Assembly: GCA_004014935.1 (NCBI GenBank)
Contig: CP025323.1
Location: 2,867,001 to 2,931,000 of the forward strand
DNA from: Saccharomycopsis malanga
Taxonomy: Eukaryota > Ascomycota > Saccharomycetes > Ascoideales > Saccharomycopsidaceae
Direction: 5' to 3'
DNA: 64,000 bases
A program made the translations under genes and the position numbers. Shown here in pieces: positions 29,227 to 40,237 of this stretch. Every line of letters starts with the position of its first letter. The first letter of the stretch is position 1. The notes beneath the pieces were generated by a model, which had not been told where the DNA came from, searched no databases, and saw nothing but the letters and a program-made list of their open reading frames with translations.

Positions 29227-32034
29227 CTACTCGGTAATGGTGTTGGTAGAATGGTAAGAAATGGCAGATCTAGTACGTTCGTGTTTCTTGTTATTGTAAA
29301 TCTTATCATCAAATGCGGTATTGGCACGAATACTATTGTTAAACGTCTTAGCAGCATGTGCCTCTGTCGCTGGTTCGGTCGCCTCCACGTTCAAACTATG
29401 TGACAAATTAAGCAAATTGTTCAAGGACCTTGATGTTGACATGCCATTGGTACGTGCTGGTCTTGGGTTGCAAGCATTATTTGTATTCCTTTTAGAAGTG
29501 CCATTATGATTGGTATAGCTGTTGTTATAAAGACTGTAATTATTTTTTGCACTACCAAGTTTATACTCATTCTGTGATTTGATAAGATCATCATCTTCGT
29601 TGTTTATCAGTATAGGCCTCATATCTGGATCTGGCTCTTCGTAGAATGAGGCACTTGTTGGGGAAATAGCTGCAGTAGTCACATTGGTCCCATTTCCTAT
29701 GGCGTTGAATATAGCAGTAGTCGTATCCACTGACTTCACAGAATTGCTATGGGCATGACCATATCCACTTCTGGTAGTGCCGTTGTAGAGATATAGTTTG
29801 TTGTTTTGTATATTGACCGGAATAGGTTTGGTATTGAATGTTTCCGGAAATGTTTTTCCATGTTTGTTTTCTAATTTTAACAGGGAAATAGAATTCACCA
29901 AGTAATTATCATCATTGTGTGTATTTTCGTTTTCTTTATCGACACCACTATCAGATAATATCTTCTTCTTCTTAGCATCTTCTTTGGCGAATATATGTAA
30001 ACTGTAATTACTAATGCTTTTCAAGATTCCAGGGTTTGTAGAAATAGTTCCATTTACTTCTTGATTAGGATTTGTTTGATGCTCACTTGAGAACGTCTCA
30101 ATAGAATCGCCAATTTTGAATTGATGAAAATAATTATCTTTGTCAAAAAGATATTTCTTGAAGTTGAGATAAAGTTGAGAGGTGGTATTGTTGAATATTT
30201 GGTCAACATTGGAAACATCGTTGTCATTAATCAAATAATAGGATTCCAAATAACTAGGAACGGAACCATTTATTTTGATACCTTGTTTGACCCAATTGAA
30301 CACTTTACAAAGGTTGAACAACTTGATTCTGTAATTTTTATCAAAAGCTTGAAGTGGATTACCAACTAAATTCAAACTGGCCAATCTAACACGTTCTTTA
30401 TTAGGTAAAAGTCTTATTTCAGCAAAGCTTTTACTGTCATTCAAAACATCAAGGTTTTCGTATGTCAAAATATTTGAATCATTGACTTCTATACTTGCTT
30501 CGGCATCCATCTCGGCCTCAGAAGAAATTTCAATCCCGGAAAGAAATAGACTTTTCAAATTTTTAAGATAATTCAACTTGTTGTAACTTAAATCAATTTT
30601 TGTCAAGTGGATAAGAAACTCCAATCCTTCAAGATCTGTGATCTGATTATTTTTCAAGTTTATCAAAGACAAAGTTTTTATGGAGAACTGGCCGTCCTTT
30701 ACAAAACATCTGAAATTACTTAGGTCTTTGATCATATTATCAGATAAATTGAGTGATTTCAAATTTGTAAGATATTTTAGACTTGATGGGATTTCATTCA
30801 ATTTATTGCCAGACAAATCTAACGAATTCAAATTTTCAAGTAACTGAAAACATTCAACATTAGCCAAAGATTGAAGATTAGCATTTGTAAATGAAAGATA
30901 TCTTAGGTTTTTCCATTTGTCATGGAAAAATGGATTTGTCAATGTAGGATATTCATTATAACTGCCATTTATGTTTTTAGGTGAGGAAGGATGGTGACTT
31001 TCTGGATTTAGGGGCTTTTTACAAGTCTCATTAGAATTTCGCTTCTTGCGGATGTTGGCGAACGATTTATGACGTTTCTTAGTGAGTTTTTTCTTTTCGT
31101 TGCTAAATGTGCTATTAAGCGGAGAGTTTGGTGACGAGCTAGGCAATGAGTTGGTGTAAGCATGGCTGGCATTACCTTGCATCAACTTGTGATTTCTATT
31201 ATTATAATCTTGCCATAACAAGTCTATTAGTATTACGTCAATTTTATTACTTAGATCAACATTTTTAATGATAAGAAATTTTAGTAACTCTGCTAAACTG
31301 TGCCAACCAAAGATTTCTTTGGGATTAAGCTCATTGATTTCAAGTATTGATAGATTTTTGAAAACAGTCAATGGGATGATGGTATCGAAGGGAAACTCCT
31401 GATAATTTTTTATAAGTTTAGAATTTAAATCTGGGGATAGTCTGAGACAAGGTAGTTTTGTAAAACAAGAATACAAATACTTCAAATGACTGATTATGAT
31501 GGGATTATCCGCAATATTACTATCGTATGGACCTCCGGCTAAACCGTAATTACTTATTGAAATGGAATTCCATATTGACGATAATGCCGATTTGACGGAC
31601 GATATAGACGTTATCGATGAATTATCGTTAGAATTTATTGAACTGGAATAGTTGCTAAGTCTTTTGCATTTGGAATTGTAATAATTGTTAGAAAGAAATG
31701 AGACATATTCTTGTTCATATGTGTTGTCATTATAGTGACTAGTTTCGTAGTTCATTGTATAATCATGATCAATATCATAAAGTCTAATATTGAGCGGTCC
31801 GGACTTCAATCCTATCTGGTTGAAGCTATCCAAGAGAAAATACAAATGATGCAACGTCAAAGAAAGCCTTACAGGTTTATGATTACTATTCTTCCGCTGT
31901 ACATTGCCACTTGGGTCAGTAGAGGTGCTCGATCGTTTGTAGGCCAATAAAGCATTTGCCAACTGCGCTTCATGACTTCGTATGAATGTAGACAAGTTTA
32001 TGATATAAGTGGATCCATCGCAGAGATTCGACAT
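29227..32034 (-). CDS. Leucine-rich-repeat protein, unknown role
   Basis: The protein has 935 residues from a clear ATG. The N-terminal 330 residues are Asn/Ser/Tyr-rich with a conserved-looking 'LSLTLHHLYFLLDSF' near 55-70. A block of leucine-rich repeats spans about 370-500 ('LNSLDLSGNKLNEIP', 'LKSLNLSDNMIKDL', 'LTKIDLSYNKLNYL') and is followed by an acidic insert and an Asn/Ser/Thr-rich C-terminal half. This layout resembles a fungal LRR family of unknown function, with some likeness at the N-terminus to LKB1-interacting LRR proteins; that is an impression only. It is not Sog2 or Nud1 on the parts I can compare. No signal peptide or membrane segment is seen, so it is probably cytosolic. 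Confidence 0.8.
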   Translation of the reverse strand: MSNLCDGSTYIINLSTFIRSHEAQLANALLAYKRSSTSTDPSGNVQRKNSNHKPVRLSLTLHHLYFLLDSFNQIGLKSGPLNIRLYDIDHDYTMNYETSHYNDNTYEQEYVSFLSNNYYNSKCKRLSNYSSSINSNDNSSITSISSVKSALSSIWNSISISNYGLAGGPYDSNIADNPIIISHLKYLYSCFTKLPCLRLSPDLNSKLIKNYQEFPFDTIIPLTVFKNLSILEINELNPKEIFGWHSLAELLKFLIIKNVDLSNKIDVILIDLLWQDYNNRNHKLMQGNASHAYTNSLPSSSPNSPLNSTFSNEKKKLTKKRHKSFANIRKKRNSNETCKKPLNPESHHPSSPKNINGSYNEYPTLTNPFFHDKWKNLRYLSFTNANLQSLANVECFQLLENLNSLDLSGNKLNEIPSSLKYLTNLKSLNLSDNMIKDLSNFRCFVKDGQFSIKTLSLINLKNNQITDLEGLEFLIHLTKIDLSYNKLNYLKNLKSLFLSGIEISSEAEMDAEASIEVNDSNILTYENLDVLNDSKSFAEIRLLPNKERVRLASLNLVGNPLQAFDKNYRIKLFNLCKVFNWVKQGIKINGSVPSYLESYYLINDNDVSNVDQIFNNTTSQLYLNFKKYLFDKDNYFHQFKIGDSIETFSSEHQTNPNQEVNGTISTNPGILKSISNYSLHIFAKEDAKKKKILSDSGVDKENENTHNDDNYLVNSISLLKLENKHGKTFPETFNTKPIPVNIQNNKLYLYNGTTRSGYGHAHSNSVKSVDTTTAIFNAIGNGTNVTTAAISPTSASFYEEPDPDMRPILINNEDDDLIKSQNEYKLGSAKNNYSLYNNSYTNHNGTSKRNTNNACNPRPARTNGMSTSRSLNNLLNLSHSLNVEATEPATEAHAAKTFNNSIRANTAFDDKIYNNKKHERTRSAISYHSTNTITE

Positions 32035-32783
32035 TATATCATGTTCTATATCTTTATGATACCACCGTTAAATTCTTCAACGTATTCAAAAACCACTCAA
32101 ATTCAAATAGCCTCCGCTTTTTTTTTTCGATATATATATATATATATATACATATATATATTCAATCTTTAAGTCCAGTATTTTTCACCAACGTCCAATA
32201 TTTAAAAAATAGCCCTCACTAGATATAATACGAAAGGAGGCACCCAAAGTATCCCTTTTCTGCTATCTATTAAACGTATATAGCTGTGTGTCCCAAGTCC
32301 CGTAGGCTTCCGTACTAATAAATAGTGCTAAACTATAGCCTTGATCTTATCGTCACGAATTATAAATAAACATGAAATAAATAAACAAAGAAACAGGTAC
32401 GGTCAATCCTTACCCGCCTCGTCATGCATGGCACATGCACATCGCATGCGCTTTTCGGCCCCTTTGGAACGCGATATGCGTTTTCCAATTCTGAGATTGG
32501 ATGAAAAGACTAACATCGTGATAACTCTTTTAAAAACCAACAATTATTTATCAAACCAAACTTGATTGTGTTCATATTTTTATTGTCGGTAAAAGCTCAC
32601 TGTACATTATTCACCGGTCCTGCATGCACTGCATGTAGTCACGTGACATCATGTGAAATTCAACATGAGACTTATTACTGGAATGTGTAAACTATTAATA
32701 TACTTACTGGGATTATTTTCAAACAAAGTTGAATAAAAAGCAGCAATTCTATTATAATTCTATTCAACAAAGGGTGTAAATAA

Positions 32784-32828
32784 TATGTTGAAGTCTGTTA
32801 GAGTTTTAGCAGGTTTTGCAGGATTATC
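32784..32828 (+). CDS. Very short frame, possible first exon or relic
   Basis: The ATG at 32784 opens only 14 codons ('MLKSVRVLAGFAGLS', then TAA). It is preceded by a TATA-like 'GAATAAAAAG' and a plausible leader. The peptide looks like the beginning of a small mitochondrial membrane protein. I found no GTATGT/TACTAAC pair that would join it to a second exon before 33352. It may be a decayed gene or chance. Low confidence. Confidence 0.15.
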
Positions 32829-33061
32829 GTAAATTTATTTGTTAGCAAGCATTGTAACTGTATCAACATTGATAATGTATTTCGGGTTGTAAATAGTATT
32901 CCCTACAGTGATTTCCATAAGAAATGGCTATTCAAACTAAAATTATTGGTTCAACTTTAAACACTTTCATTATATAAACGGTTTAGCAAGTTTGCATAAA
33001 AGAAAAATTATCATTAATGCTGCTATACGTAAAAACAACCAATAATAATAATAATATCATA

Positions 33062-33273
33062 TATAACGAACCCAGTACATATCAGTACGCGCTGTGTCTA
33101 AAGGGATTGGAAAAACCCAACCATGTTCTGGTCGTTCGTTATAAGCTGCTCACCTCTGAGCATGTTAGGTTTTTTTCTCGTTTTCGAGAGTGCGATCTAC
33201 TAAATTGTACTACCAGGTCTTATTTCTCTTCTCCGAGAGCACTAGCCACTGAGCCCATAGGGCACAGCGGCTA
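33062..33273 (+). ncRNA. Candidate structured non-coding RNA, family unknown
   Basis: GC-richer than its surroundings and full of nested inverted repeats. The outer stem pairs 33062-33071 (TATAACGAAC) with 33134-33143 and continues inward as CCAG/CTGG and ACAT/ATGT, about 18 pairs in all. Inside it GG(A)TTGG pairs with CCAACC. Next come a perfect 6-base hairpin (TGCTCA-CCTC-TGAGCA, 33147-33162), a 5-base hairpin (TCTCG-TTTT-CGAGA, 33176-33189) and TAGCC...GCCC-ATA-GGGC...GGCTA (about 33242-33273), followed by AGACA. The last hairpin with ACA near the end, preceded by AGAGCA, recalls an H/ACA tail, but the hairpin is short. I could not match it to U1-U6, SRP, RNase P/MRP or U3. Strand is uncertain; a T7 run at 33170-33176 could end a shorter Pol III transcript. 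Confidence 0.35.
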
Positions 33274-33352
33274 AGACAACCATTTACAAGAATGATATTT
33301 AATAATATTACAAGATTTTGTATTGAGCTATCAACGGTATAAAGACAAGCCA

Positions 33353-35731
33353 TCACTTTCTTCGATACCGGTTTCTATTTTTATTATAACCAATATCTTC
33401 ATTGACACTAATTTCCTGTTTGATATTCAACATCAAACCATCAACTTCGCTGATGAGCTCGTTCAACTTTCTTCTTTTAGCTGATTTTCTTTCATCATTA
33501 GGCTCCGTACCGATAGAGTTATATTTATCAATAAACTCGTTGAGTTCATTAGAAAGTGTGACCTCCAATAATTGAGTTTTATTCTTGATTTGGTTAACAT
33601 TTTCCTCATTTAGTTTAGTTAATTTATCCAATTCAATGGTGAGATAATTCAATTCATTTTGTTTCAAGCCTAATGACTTTTTTGCAGCTTCTTTTTGAGA
33701 AAGAAGTTCCAAAATACGCAACTGTTTTTTTTCCCATTGCTTGTAAGTTTCAAGTTTATCTGAGGAGATCATTTTTATTTTCTCCAAAATTCCATCGTCA
33801 TCGTTCTTCTGACTGGTAACAAGCCTATTTTCAAAGTACTGTGTCAATTTGAAGACTTTGTCTTGTGCTAAATATTTTTGCAAAAGATGTTTTTTCTCTA
33901 GCAAGGCTTGATGTTTATCAATAAGATTTTGATTTTGCTGTAAAAATTTTTCAAATTCTGTCAAATTATACTTGAAATCCTCACGGTGGATTTTGTTCAA
34001 ATACTTTGAGTTTTCTACATCCACACCAACCTTGTTATATTTCAAATATCTCAAGTTTATGCCGTAAATTTCAAAATGTGTCAAGATTAGCTCCTTGGTA
34101 AGATAATTGTAATAATTATCGGCATTTCGATCATGGTCAATGGTGCTGTCAGCATTCACATACGTTTCAGTGCTTGCGACATCTTCTGCTGCTTTCTCAT
34201 TGTTTACGAAATTTATGGACTCTGCTTCTATGCCTATGATGCTTGAGCGGTTTTTCAATTGTAATGGGTTAAACAAATAACGGCTTCTTAATCTTTTTGT
34301 ATCATAAAAATAATCATTGGGTGTTTTCAAATACAACTCTTTGAACTTTTCGAAATTATCAAACTCCAACTTGTCATTGAGCTCAGTTTTTTTCTTCAAC
34401 TCTGATTCATCATCAAATTCCGAATAGTCATCTTCTGGAGCATATTTGACTTCAGTAAGTAAAGATTTCTCTACATCTTGGGGACTATATATTGGTATTG
34501 CCGTAATAGGCGGCAAAGGCCATTTCCGCCCATTGGAAGTATGTAAGAGCCAATCCTGTAAATAATCCAAGTTGTTATTGTATATTGTTTTCAAGTTGGC
34601 ATCTATCAACCCGACCTTGCCTCTTTCCACAACTACAGCGCTGATAGTGTTACGGAAGTTCTCATTTATGGGATCACCGTTGTTATAGTCAAAGTTGAGA
34701 GCAATATGTTCCACTGTATATATTGGCACCAATCTCAATATAGGAGCTTTGCGGGTTTTATAATTTTTACGCCTTAAAGTGTCTAGAACACCTATTTTTG
34801 TTCCCGCAGATAAGTCAAACGGTATCACAAGGTCTAGTTTGGATGACTGCAAACATTTGGTCAATTTTGTAGCATTGGCACTGTTGTCAATCAAATCTTT
34901 GGAAGATATGAGATGTACTGTAAGTGCGTATAAAGGAGAAAGATTGAAATTGGAATTATTCAAATAATTTTTCAAATTTGAGCTTAAATTTACAGAATAA
35001 GTGCTCACCTTCTTTTGGAAACTAACATCGTTCATGTTCTGTTCCTTATTGTTATTGTTTCTAAGATACGCACCAGAATGTTTTACATACTTTACTTTCA
35101 ATCCGAGTAACAATGACTCTATAAGATCGAGCGTTTTTCCCTCCCTGGCAATTATCAAAACGTTCTTATGCCCCGGGGCATCAGCCTTGGCTATGAGCCG
35201 TTTCTTAACACTACTGATTATGGCCTGGTTCACTTTTTTGTTCGATTGGCCGTCCTGAGTGGCGTCATTGAATTCGTGCTTCAATTGGCTATGTAGCTCA
35301 CTTTTCAATAACTTTCTAAACTCATGTACCCCCGAAAGAATATCTAGAATGTTTTTCAACACCTTAAACTTGCCACTGGTCTGTATTAGCTTGGTGGGAA
35401 TGTCTTTGGCTACTAAAGATTTGGGCATGAAATGATCAATCAACAAGTAGGGGTGCGATGATATCAATTGTATGTTCAAAAATAGCTTCTGAAGAGAATC
35501 TATAAGCAAAAAATCGTCCTTGTTATTCGTCTCAAAATACTTGAGAAGATCTGAGTAATGTAATGATACAATATCATCAGTCAATTCTTTCTGAAAATCT
35601 GCCATGGGTGTAGGAAGACAGTAATCTTCATTAGAATTATTGTAATTTGTGGCACTCAAACTGCCCAACCAAGCCTCTTGAATCTTAACCGAAGGCTCCG
35701 GCGTGGCATCCAAAAGCTTTGATAAATCCAT
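33353..35731 (-). CDS. HDA3: HDA3, subunit of the HDA1 histone deacetylase complex
   Basis: The protein has 792 residues. The N-terminus 'MDLSKLLDATPEP' and the block 'DFQKELTDDIVSLHYSDLLKYFET' agree closely with S. cerevisiae Hda3 as I recall it, as do 'HPYLLIDHFMPKSL', 'SGKFKVLKNI' and 'VLIIAREGKTLDLIESLLLG'. Residues of about 40-430 form the DHDA domain, related to the helicase C-lobe of SNF2 proteins but without ATPase motifs. A long coiled coil fills about 590-760 and mediates pairing with Hda2. The complex deacetylates H3 and H2B at repressed promoters and, in Candida, affects white-opaque and filamentous programmes. It is longer than the S. cerevisiae protein (about 655), mostly by Asn/Lys-rich inserts. 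It is head-to-head with IBA57. Confidence 0.93.
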   Translation of the reverse strand: MDLSKLLDATPEPSVKIQEAWLGSLSATNYNNSNEDYCLPTPMADFQKELTDDIVSLHYSDLLKYFETNNKDDFLLIDSLQKLFLNIQLISSHPYLLIDHFMPKSLVAKDIPTKLIQTSGKFKVLKNILDILSGVHEFRKLLKSELHSQLKHEFNDATQDGQSNKKVNQAIISSVKKRLIAKADAPGHKNVLIIAREGKTLDLIESLLLGLKVKYVKHSGAYLRNNNNKEQNMNDVSFQKKVSTYSVNLSSNLKNYLNNSNFNLSPLYALTVHLISSKDLIDNSANATKLTKCLQSSKLDLVIPFDLSAGTKIGVLDTLRRKNYKTRKAPILRLVPIYTVEHIALNFDYNNGDPINENFRNTISAVVVERGKVGLIDANLKTIYNNNLDYLQDWLLHTSNGRKWPLPPITAIPIYSPQDVEKSLLTEVKYAPEDDYSEFDDESELKKKTELNDKLEFDNFEKFKELYLKTPNDYFYDTKRLRSRYLFNPLQLKNRSSIIGIEAESINFVNNEKAAEDVASTETYVNADSTIDHDRNADNYYNYLTKELILTHFEIYGINLRYLKYNKVGVDVENSKYLNKIHREDFKYNLTEFEKFLQQNQNLIDKHQALLEKKHLLQKYLAQDKVFKLTQYFENRLVTSQKNDDDGILEKIKMISSDKLETYKQWEKKQLRILELLSQKEAAKKSLGLKQNELNYLTIELDKLTKLNEENVNQIKNKTQLLEVTLSNELNEFIDKYNSIGTEPNDERKSAKRRKLNELISEVDGLMLNIKQEISVNEDIGYNKNRNRYRRK

Positions 35732-36164
35732 TGATAGTGTTTCTGATGTTTTTGTCTCGTATATCTGTATGAAAACTGCCTAAATTAAATACGCCAGTCA
35801 AATATATCGCACTCGTAAGCTGCAAATATTATATTGCAAACACTGACAAATTTCCAAAGATGACAATCATAAATAACGAATAATAAGACGTTCACTTATC
35901 GTAATAATAATAACAATAAATAAATAAATTAACAGTTCACATCGCTTATGCCTGAAATAAATGTCGGAAAAACAGTGGGGGAAGTAAGCATCATAACATA
36001 TATGCATTCACCTGCATATATGCTGCTGTCACCTTATATATGCATACTGATGCATCACCATACATGCATACAAAATCTCTTAGTAATTAGGAAATTATTT
36101 TGCAGGTATATATTAATCAATGATTATATTTTATATTGGTTAAAAATTGACTAAAAAAGTTAGA
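35732..36164. promoter_or_regulatory. HDA3/IBA57 divergent promoter with a TGCAT cluster
   Basis: Between about 35998 and 36072 there are five TGCAT/ATGCA elements within 75 bases, interspersed with ATATA. TGCAT is the core bound by Efg1-type APSES regulators in Candida. The cluster lies 90-170 bases before the IBA57 ATG. The motif density is seen; the factor is inferred. Confidence 0.45.
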
Positions 36165-37736
36165 ATGAATGTTCCTTCAGTAGGGTATTCGAGACTTAAG
36201 AATACCGCTTTAATTCAGGTGGTAGGAAAGGATGCAAACAAGTTTCTCAATGGGTTAATAACGTCGAAATTCACCGGCACCAATACAGAACAGTATGCAA
36301 ACGACTGTTTAATCAATGACAATAGTTATTATATCAACAAGTCAAATTATTTAGACAACTCAGAGAACCATGGGTATAAAAAGGTAGGGCAATACTCTCT
36401 ATGTTTGAATGCTACAGGGAAATTATTTTCTGATCTTTGGGTGTATCCATTTCAACTTTTCAACAAAAAGATCGAGACCGCCCCATTTTTTGAGAAGGAC
36501 TATGTTTATGATCAAAATTATCTTATCGAGGTGAATGGGACAGTAGCCAAACAGCTCTATGCGTTATTTAAAACACACAAGTTGGCCTCTAAAGTCAGAC
36601 TCAAACATTTACGGGACGATATGTTCAGCAGTTGGTATTTCTATAATGATGTTGATCCTTACTTTACAGAACAGTTGTGCAAGTTCAAGCAGAATTGGTT
36701 AAAAAATAACCGACTTTTATCGGATCCAGAGACCGCCCAAAATCTGTTATTGGAATTTGTAGATTCTAAACAATTATTCAATAGTAATGATATTGATTAT
36801 TTATCACAACATTTGTATGGACTCGCTTTTGATGAGAGGTCGCCTTCAAGGTTGGGCTTGAAATTGTTGACTTCACATGACGTCAGTCCTTTAAGGTTGC
36901 TTGATCCGTCAAAACTTGCAAAAGACCCTAGTTCTTTCAAAAAGGTTTCTTCTGAGCAGCTTCGTTCAAGACGTATACTAAATGATCTTGCCGAGGTGTC
37001 TATATCAGAGCTCGAGCCAAACAAATACTTGCCGTTGGAGTTGAACTATAACCTTATGGGTATTGTGAACGGTGGATACGATGAACAGTACGAGGATTAT
37101 TTAGCTAAATTAGACGAGCAGGAAGAATTGGCTGAAAATGACGAAAACTATACAAAGGAAGAAATTTCCGAAGTCAAATACAATTTGGATAACTCCCCGG
37201 TAATATCCTTCAATAAAGGTTGTTATATAGGACAGGAGCTTACTCATAGAACATTCTTCCGTGGTGTCATCAGAAAAAGAGTTCTTCCCTTGAAACTCTC
37301 GTTATCTAATGATGAAAGCGTACTGGATAACGAAGCTTTAGTTACGAAAATCCTAGCCGCTGGCATTGACGATAAACATGTCTATTATGAGGAGCATGTA
37401 CCCAAGGGAGAGGCTGAGGAGAATGTTAAACAAGACCAAACTTTGTCTAGTAACAACCCATTTGGCTCATCTACACCACGCAGACGAAAAAAACCCTATG
37501 TAGGAGCCTTGCTTCATATCCAGGGGAACTTTGCTGTTGGCACAATAAACTTGCCAGAATATACAAAAGCACATCGCGAGTTCTTCATTAAGGTTAAAAT
37601 CAGTGACCCAATAAAGAAATCTTTGAGCGAAGAGGAGATCAAGTCCTTGTCTATAGTTAATAATGAAATTCGCTTATATATAGAAGGTTTTGTCCCTGAA
37701 TGGTTCCCAGAAGGATGGTTGGATGAACTTGACTGA
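36165..37736 (+). CDS. IBA57: IBA57/CAF17, mitochondrial Fe-S cluster assembly factor
   Basis: The protein has 523 residues from the ATG at 36165; the frame is open six codons further up but begins there with TTG. It belongs to the tetrahydrofolate-binding YgfZ/GcvT-like family. The N-terminal '[31 protein letters not shown]' region and the signature K-G-C353-Y-I-G-Q-E (351-358, followed by 'LTHRT') are both present; this Cys is the family's invariant one. Iba57 works with Isa1/Isa2 to mature [4Fe-4S] proteins such as aconitase and radical-SAM enzymes. The C-terminus ends '[17 protein letters not shown]'. An acidic insert near 310-345 is not part of the core. It shares its promoter with HDA3. 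Confidence 0.95.
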   Translation: MNVPSVGYSRLKNTALIQVVGKDANKFLNGLITSKFTGTNTEQYANDCLINDNSYYINKSNYLDNSENHGYKKVGQYSLCLNATGKLFSDLWVYPFQLFNKKIETAPFFEKDYVYDQNYLIEVNGTVAKQLYALFKTHKLASKVRLKHLRDDMFSSWYFYNDVDPYFTEQLCKFKQNWLKNNRLLSDPETAQNLLLEFVDSKQLFNSNDIDYLSQHLYGLAFDERSPSRLGLKLLTSHDVSPLRLLDPSKLAKDPSSFKKVSSEQLRSRRILNDLAEVSISELEPNKYLPLELNYNLMGIVNGGYDEQYEDYLAKLDEQEELAENDENYTKEEISEVKYNLDNSPVISFNKGCYIGQELTHRTFFRGVIRKRVLPLKLSLSNDESVLDNEALVTKILAAGIDDKHVYYEEHVPKGEAEENVKQDQTLSSNNPFGSSTPRRRKKPYVGALLHIQGNFAVGTINLPEYTKAHREFFIKVKISDPIKKSLSEEEIKSLSIVNNEIRLYIEGFVPEWFPEGWLDELD

Positions 37737-39526
37737 GGGAAATCAAAATAGTGTATATAGACTGTATTCATGGTGTATTGTACACATGTAATGCTACATT
37801 GTTTATAATCTCCAGGCGTACAAGACAACATTCCCAGTAATATATAAAAATGTATGAGATATTCTCTGTATGTCGTCATATCTTAGTTTTCGATTCGCTG
37901 TTCCAGACGTCTTATCATCCGAAGGTTCGCTCAACAAGTTAAAATCTTGAATAAAGGGCAGTTTTGTAACATAACACTTTTTATTTTCATTCTCGTTTCT
38001 CTATCCCCTTTTGGAATTTCTACTTGATAATAGTTTTTTTCAACTTATACTACTGGAACTGCTGTAAATTTGAAATGAATACTAGTTTTAGGTTTTATTT
38101 CAATCTACAAATGTTTTAGAGAGTAACGAACATGGCTTTGTATCAGTCATAGACAATACAGAAATAAGTGATTGTGCAAATGAGATGTTGAAACGTTAAG
38201 CTTTTATCGGTATTTGGATTTTAAAAAGAGTAACTTACTTTCGCCAAAAGAGTAATGATTGTTGCTCACTGTGATAATATCTTTATATTATATTTTTTCA
38301 ACTGTTTTCGAAAGGACTAATGAATCCCGGTAATAAAATGGCCAAAATTTTGTATTAGAAGTGTATTATATTTGTTAGTACATGTTACGTCAAGAAATAG
38401 GCTCAAATACCCTATAATTCATTTGAAAATAATAATCATATCTACTAGAACTTTACTTAATATGCAGTTATTTAAGCTTTGCTATTTTAATCAATTCTTT
38501 GTAGTATATTTTGGCAAACATGTAAGACTTACGACAAATAGGTAAACAGTATCTTTACGTTTTTTCTGTTTTATTTTAATAAAATCACTATAAATGAAAT
38601 GTAAAGTGTTTTCTCAATTTTGGTAAATATCTAATAATTAATCAACTTTCAAGATTCACTTCATATCTAATTTAGGGCATTTAGTTATATATATTATATG
38701 AATTAAGGATTTGGAGCATATGGATGCTGATGTTAAATATAGGCACTATTCATGAGACATATTGTTATAAATTTTAAATATTTGTTCTCTATCAAATTGC
38801 ACATTTTATTCTCTACATTAAAAGCCTAAGTTTTTGAGTTTATTGATTCAACTTTTCTAAAAGGCTTTTGATATACGTACAACATGTGAAAAAAAAAAAA
38901 TTGAGCTGCCAAAAACCGAATTGAAATAATCATTTTAAGAGCTGGTTCAAACTAAAATATAAAAATTTATGAAAGACAAGTTCAAAATACACCTATGGGA
39001 GATCTTAAAAAGCGAAAGAAGAAAAAGTCAAGGTAAAATGGTTGAAAAGGTAGTGAAAATAATCAAGTTGAGTTCATGCTTGATATGAATTGATTATCAT
39101 TTACAATTGGACGTGGATACAACTGTCTAAACCAATGACCTGAACATTGTCTAGTGCTTACATTTCAACTCATAACTTGTTTAAATGCTAAGGATGTAAG
39201 CTTATTAGTTATTAGAGGCATGTTTAATTGACTTGTCTCACACCGTGTTGTTGTAAGACACCTAATAGAATACTATCGAACAAACCGTACGGTATTGTTA
39301 ATAGTAATTACTGTAAGCTTTTACAATACTAGTAGAAACATAATACTATATTGTGTGAATGAATTACATCTACAACCCAGAAGCAAAAAAAGGGACATTA
39401 TTTGAAAGCCTTCACTTTTTATATTATAGATCCATGACTAGAGATAAAAAATTAAAAAGAGAAGAAAGCGGGGTGAAAGAGATGACGAAATAAAACAAAT
39501 TGAGACATGAAAAATACAAAACAGTT
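37737..39526. other. Unusually long gap between convergent genes, no ORF
   Basis: 1790 bases between the 3' ends of IBA57 and RPS5. It is strongly AT-rich, with no open frame worth naming. Other convergent gaps in this window outside 43-47 kb are 155-750 bases. It could hold a non-coding RNA, an origin or a decayed gene; nothing specific is visible. Confidence 0.6.
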
Positions 39527-40237
39527 TTAACGGTTAGATTTAGCAACTCTCTCCAATTCATCCTTCTTCTTGATAGCGTAAGAGGTAGAAGAACCCTTAC
39601 CAGCGTTGATCAACTCTTCAGCCAAACATTCAGCAATGGTCTTGACGTTTCTGAAAGCGGATTCTCTAGCACCAACAGTCAACAAGGAAATAGCTTGGTT
39701 GACTCTTCTCAATGGAGAGACATCGACAGCTTGTCTTCTGACGGTACCAGAAGAACCAATTCTGGTGGAGTCTTCTCTTGGACCAGTGTTGATGATAGCA
39801 TCAACAACAACTTGCAATGGGTTTTGGTCGGTTAAGACGTGGATGATTTCCAAAGCGTGCTTGACAATTCTGACGGCCTTCAATTTCTTACCGTTGTTTC
39901 TACCGTTCATCATCAAAGAGTTGGTCAATCTTTCGATGATTGGGCAGTTAGCCTTTCTGAAACGCTTGGCAGCGTAACGACCAGAAGTGTGGGAGACAAA
40001 GACTGGGGTTCTGATTTGAATGTAGTCAGTCAAAGAAATGTCCTTGACGGTAACATCATCGTAAGACCACTTATTGAATAATTTAACAGAGTTTTGAGCG
40101 TCTTGAACGTCTTTTGGGATTTTGGTGGCTAAATCGACGTATTTGACTTCAGAGACAACTTCGAAATCCTCTTGTTGTTCTTCAAATTGTTCTTCAACTT
40201 GTTCTTCTGGAACGTCAACGACTTCTTCGGCAGACAT
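39527..40237 (-). CDS. RPS5: RPS5, 40S ribosomal protein uS7
   Basis: The protein has 236 residues and is complete. The acidic N-terminal extension ('[18 protein letters not shown]') is followed by the conserved uS7 body, with '[11 protein letters not shown]', '[21 protein letters not shown]', '[19 protein letters not shown]', '[22 protein letters not shown]', '[19 protein letters not shown]' and the C-terminal '[14 protein letters not shown]'. uS7 lines the mRNA exit channel near the E site. It is single-exon. Codon choice is highly biased to the favoured yeast set, as expected for strong expression. The upstream gap contains a reverse TAGGGCT like that of RPS11. It is head-to-head with the carnitine acetyltransferase-like gene. 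Confidence 0.98.
   Translation of the reverse strand: MSAEEVVDVPEEQVEEQFEEQQEDFEVVSEVKYVDLATKIPKDVQDAQNSVKLFNKWSYDDVTVKDISLTDYIQIRTPVFVSHTSGRYAAKRFRKANCPIIERLTNSLMMNGRNNGKKLKAVRIVKHALEIIHVLTDQNPLQVVVDAIINTGPREDSTRIGSSGTVRRQAVDVSPLRRVNQAISLLTVGARESAFRNVKTIAECLAEELINAGKGSSTSYAIKKKDELERVAKSNR

Larger units (their letters stand above)
32035..33352. other. LRR upstream region and HDA3 downstream flank
   Basis: A 1.3 kb gap. It contains a (TA)n run (about 32132-32160), CATGCA/GCATGC elements (32420-32455 and 32620-32640), TCACGTGA at 32639-32646, a possible mini-gene at 32784-32828 and a structured RNA candidate at 33062-33273. The proximal part must hold the LRR promoter. Confidence 0.5.

Noticed and set aside
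33017-33274. 85-codon plus-strand frame
   Set aside because: It overlaps the structured RNA candidate and has no coding character (Asn run, then random composition).
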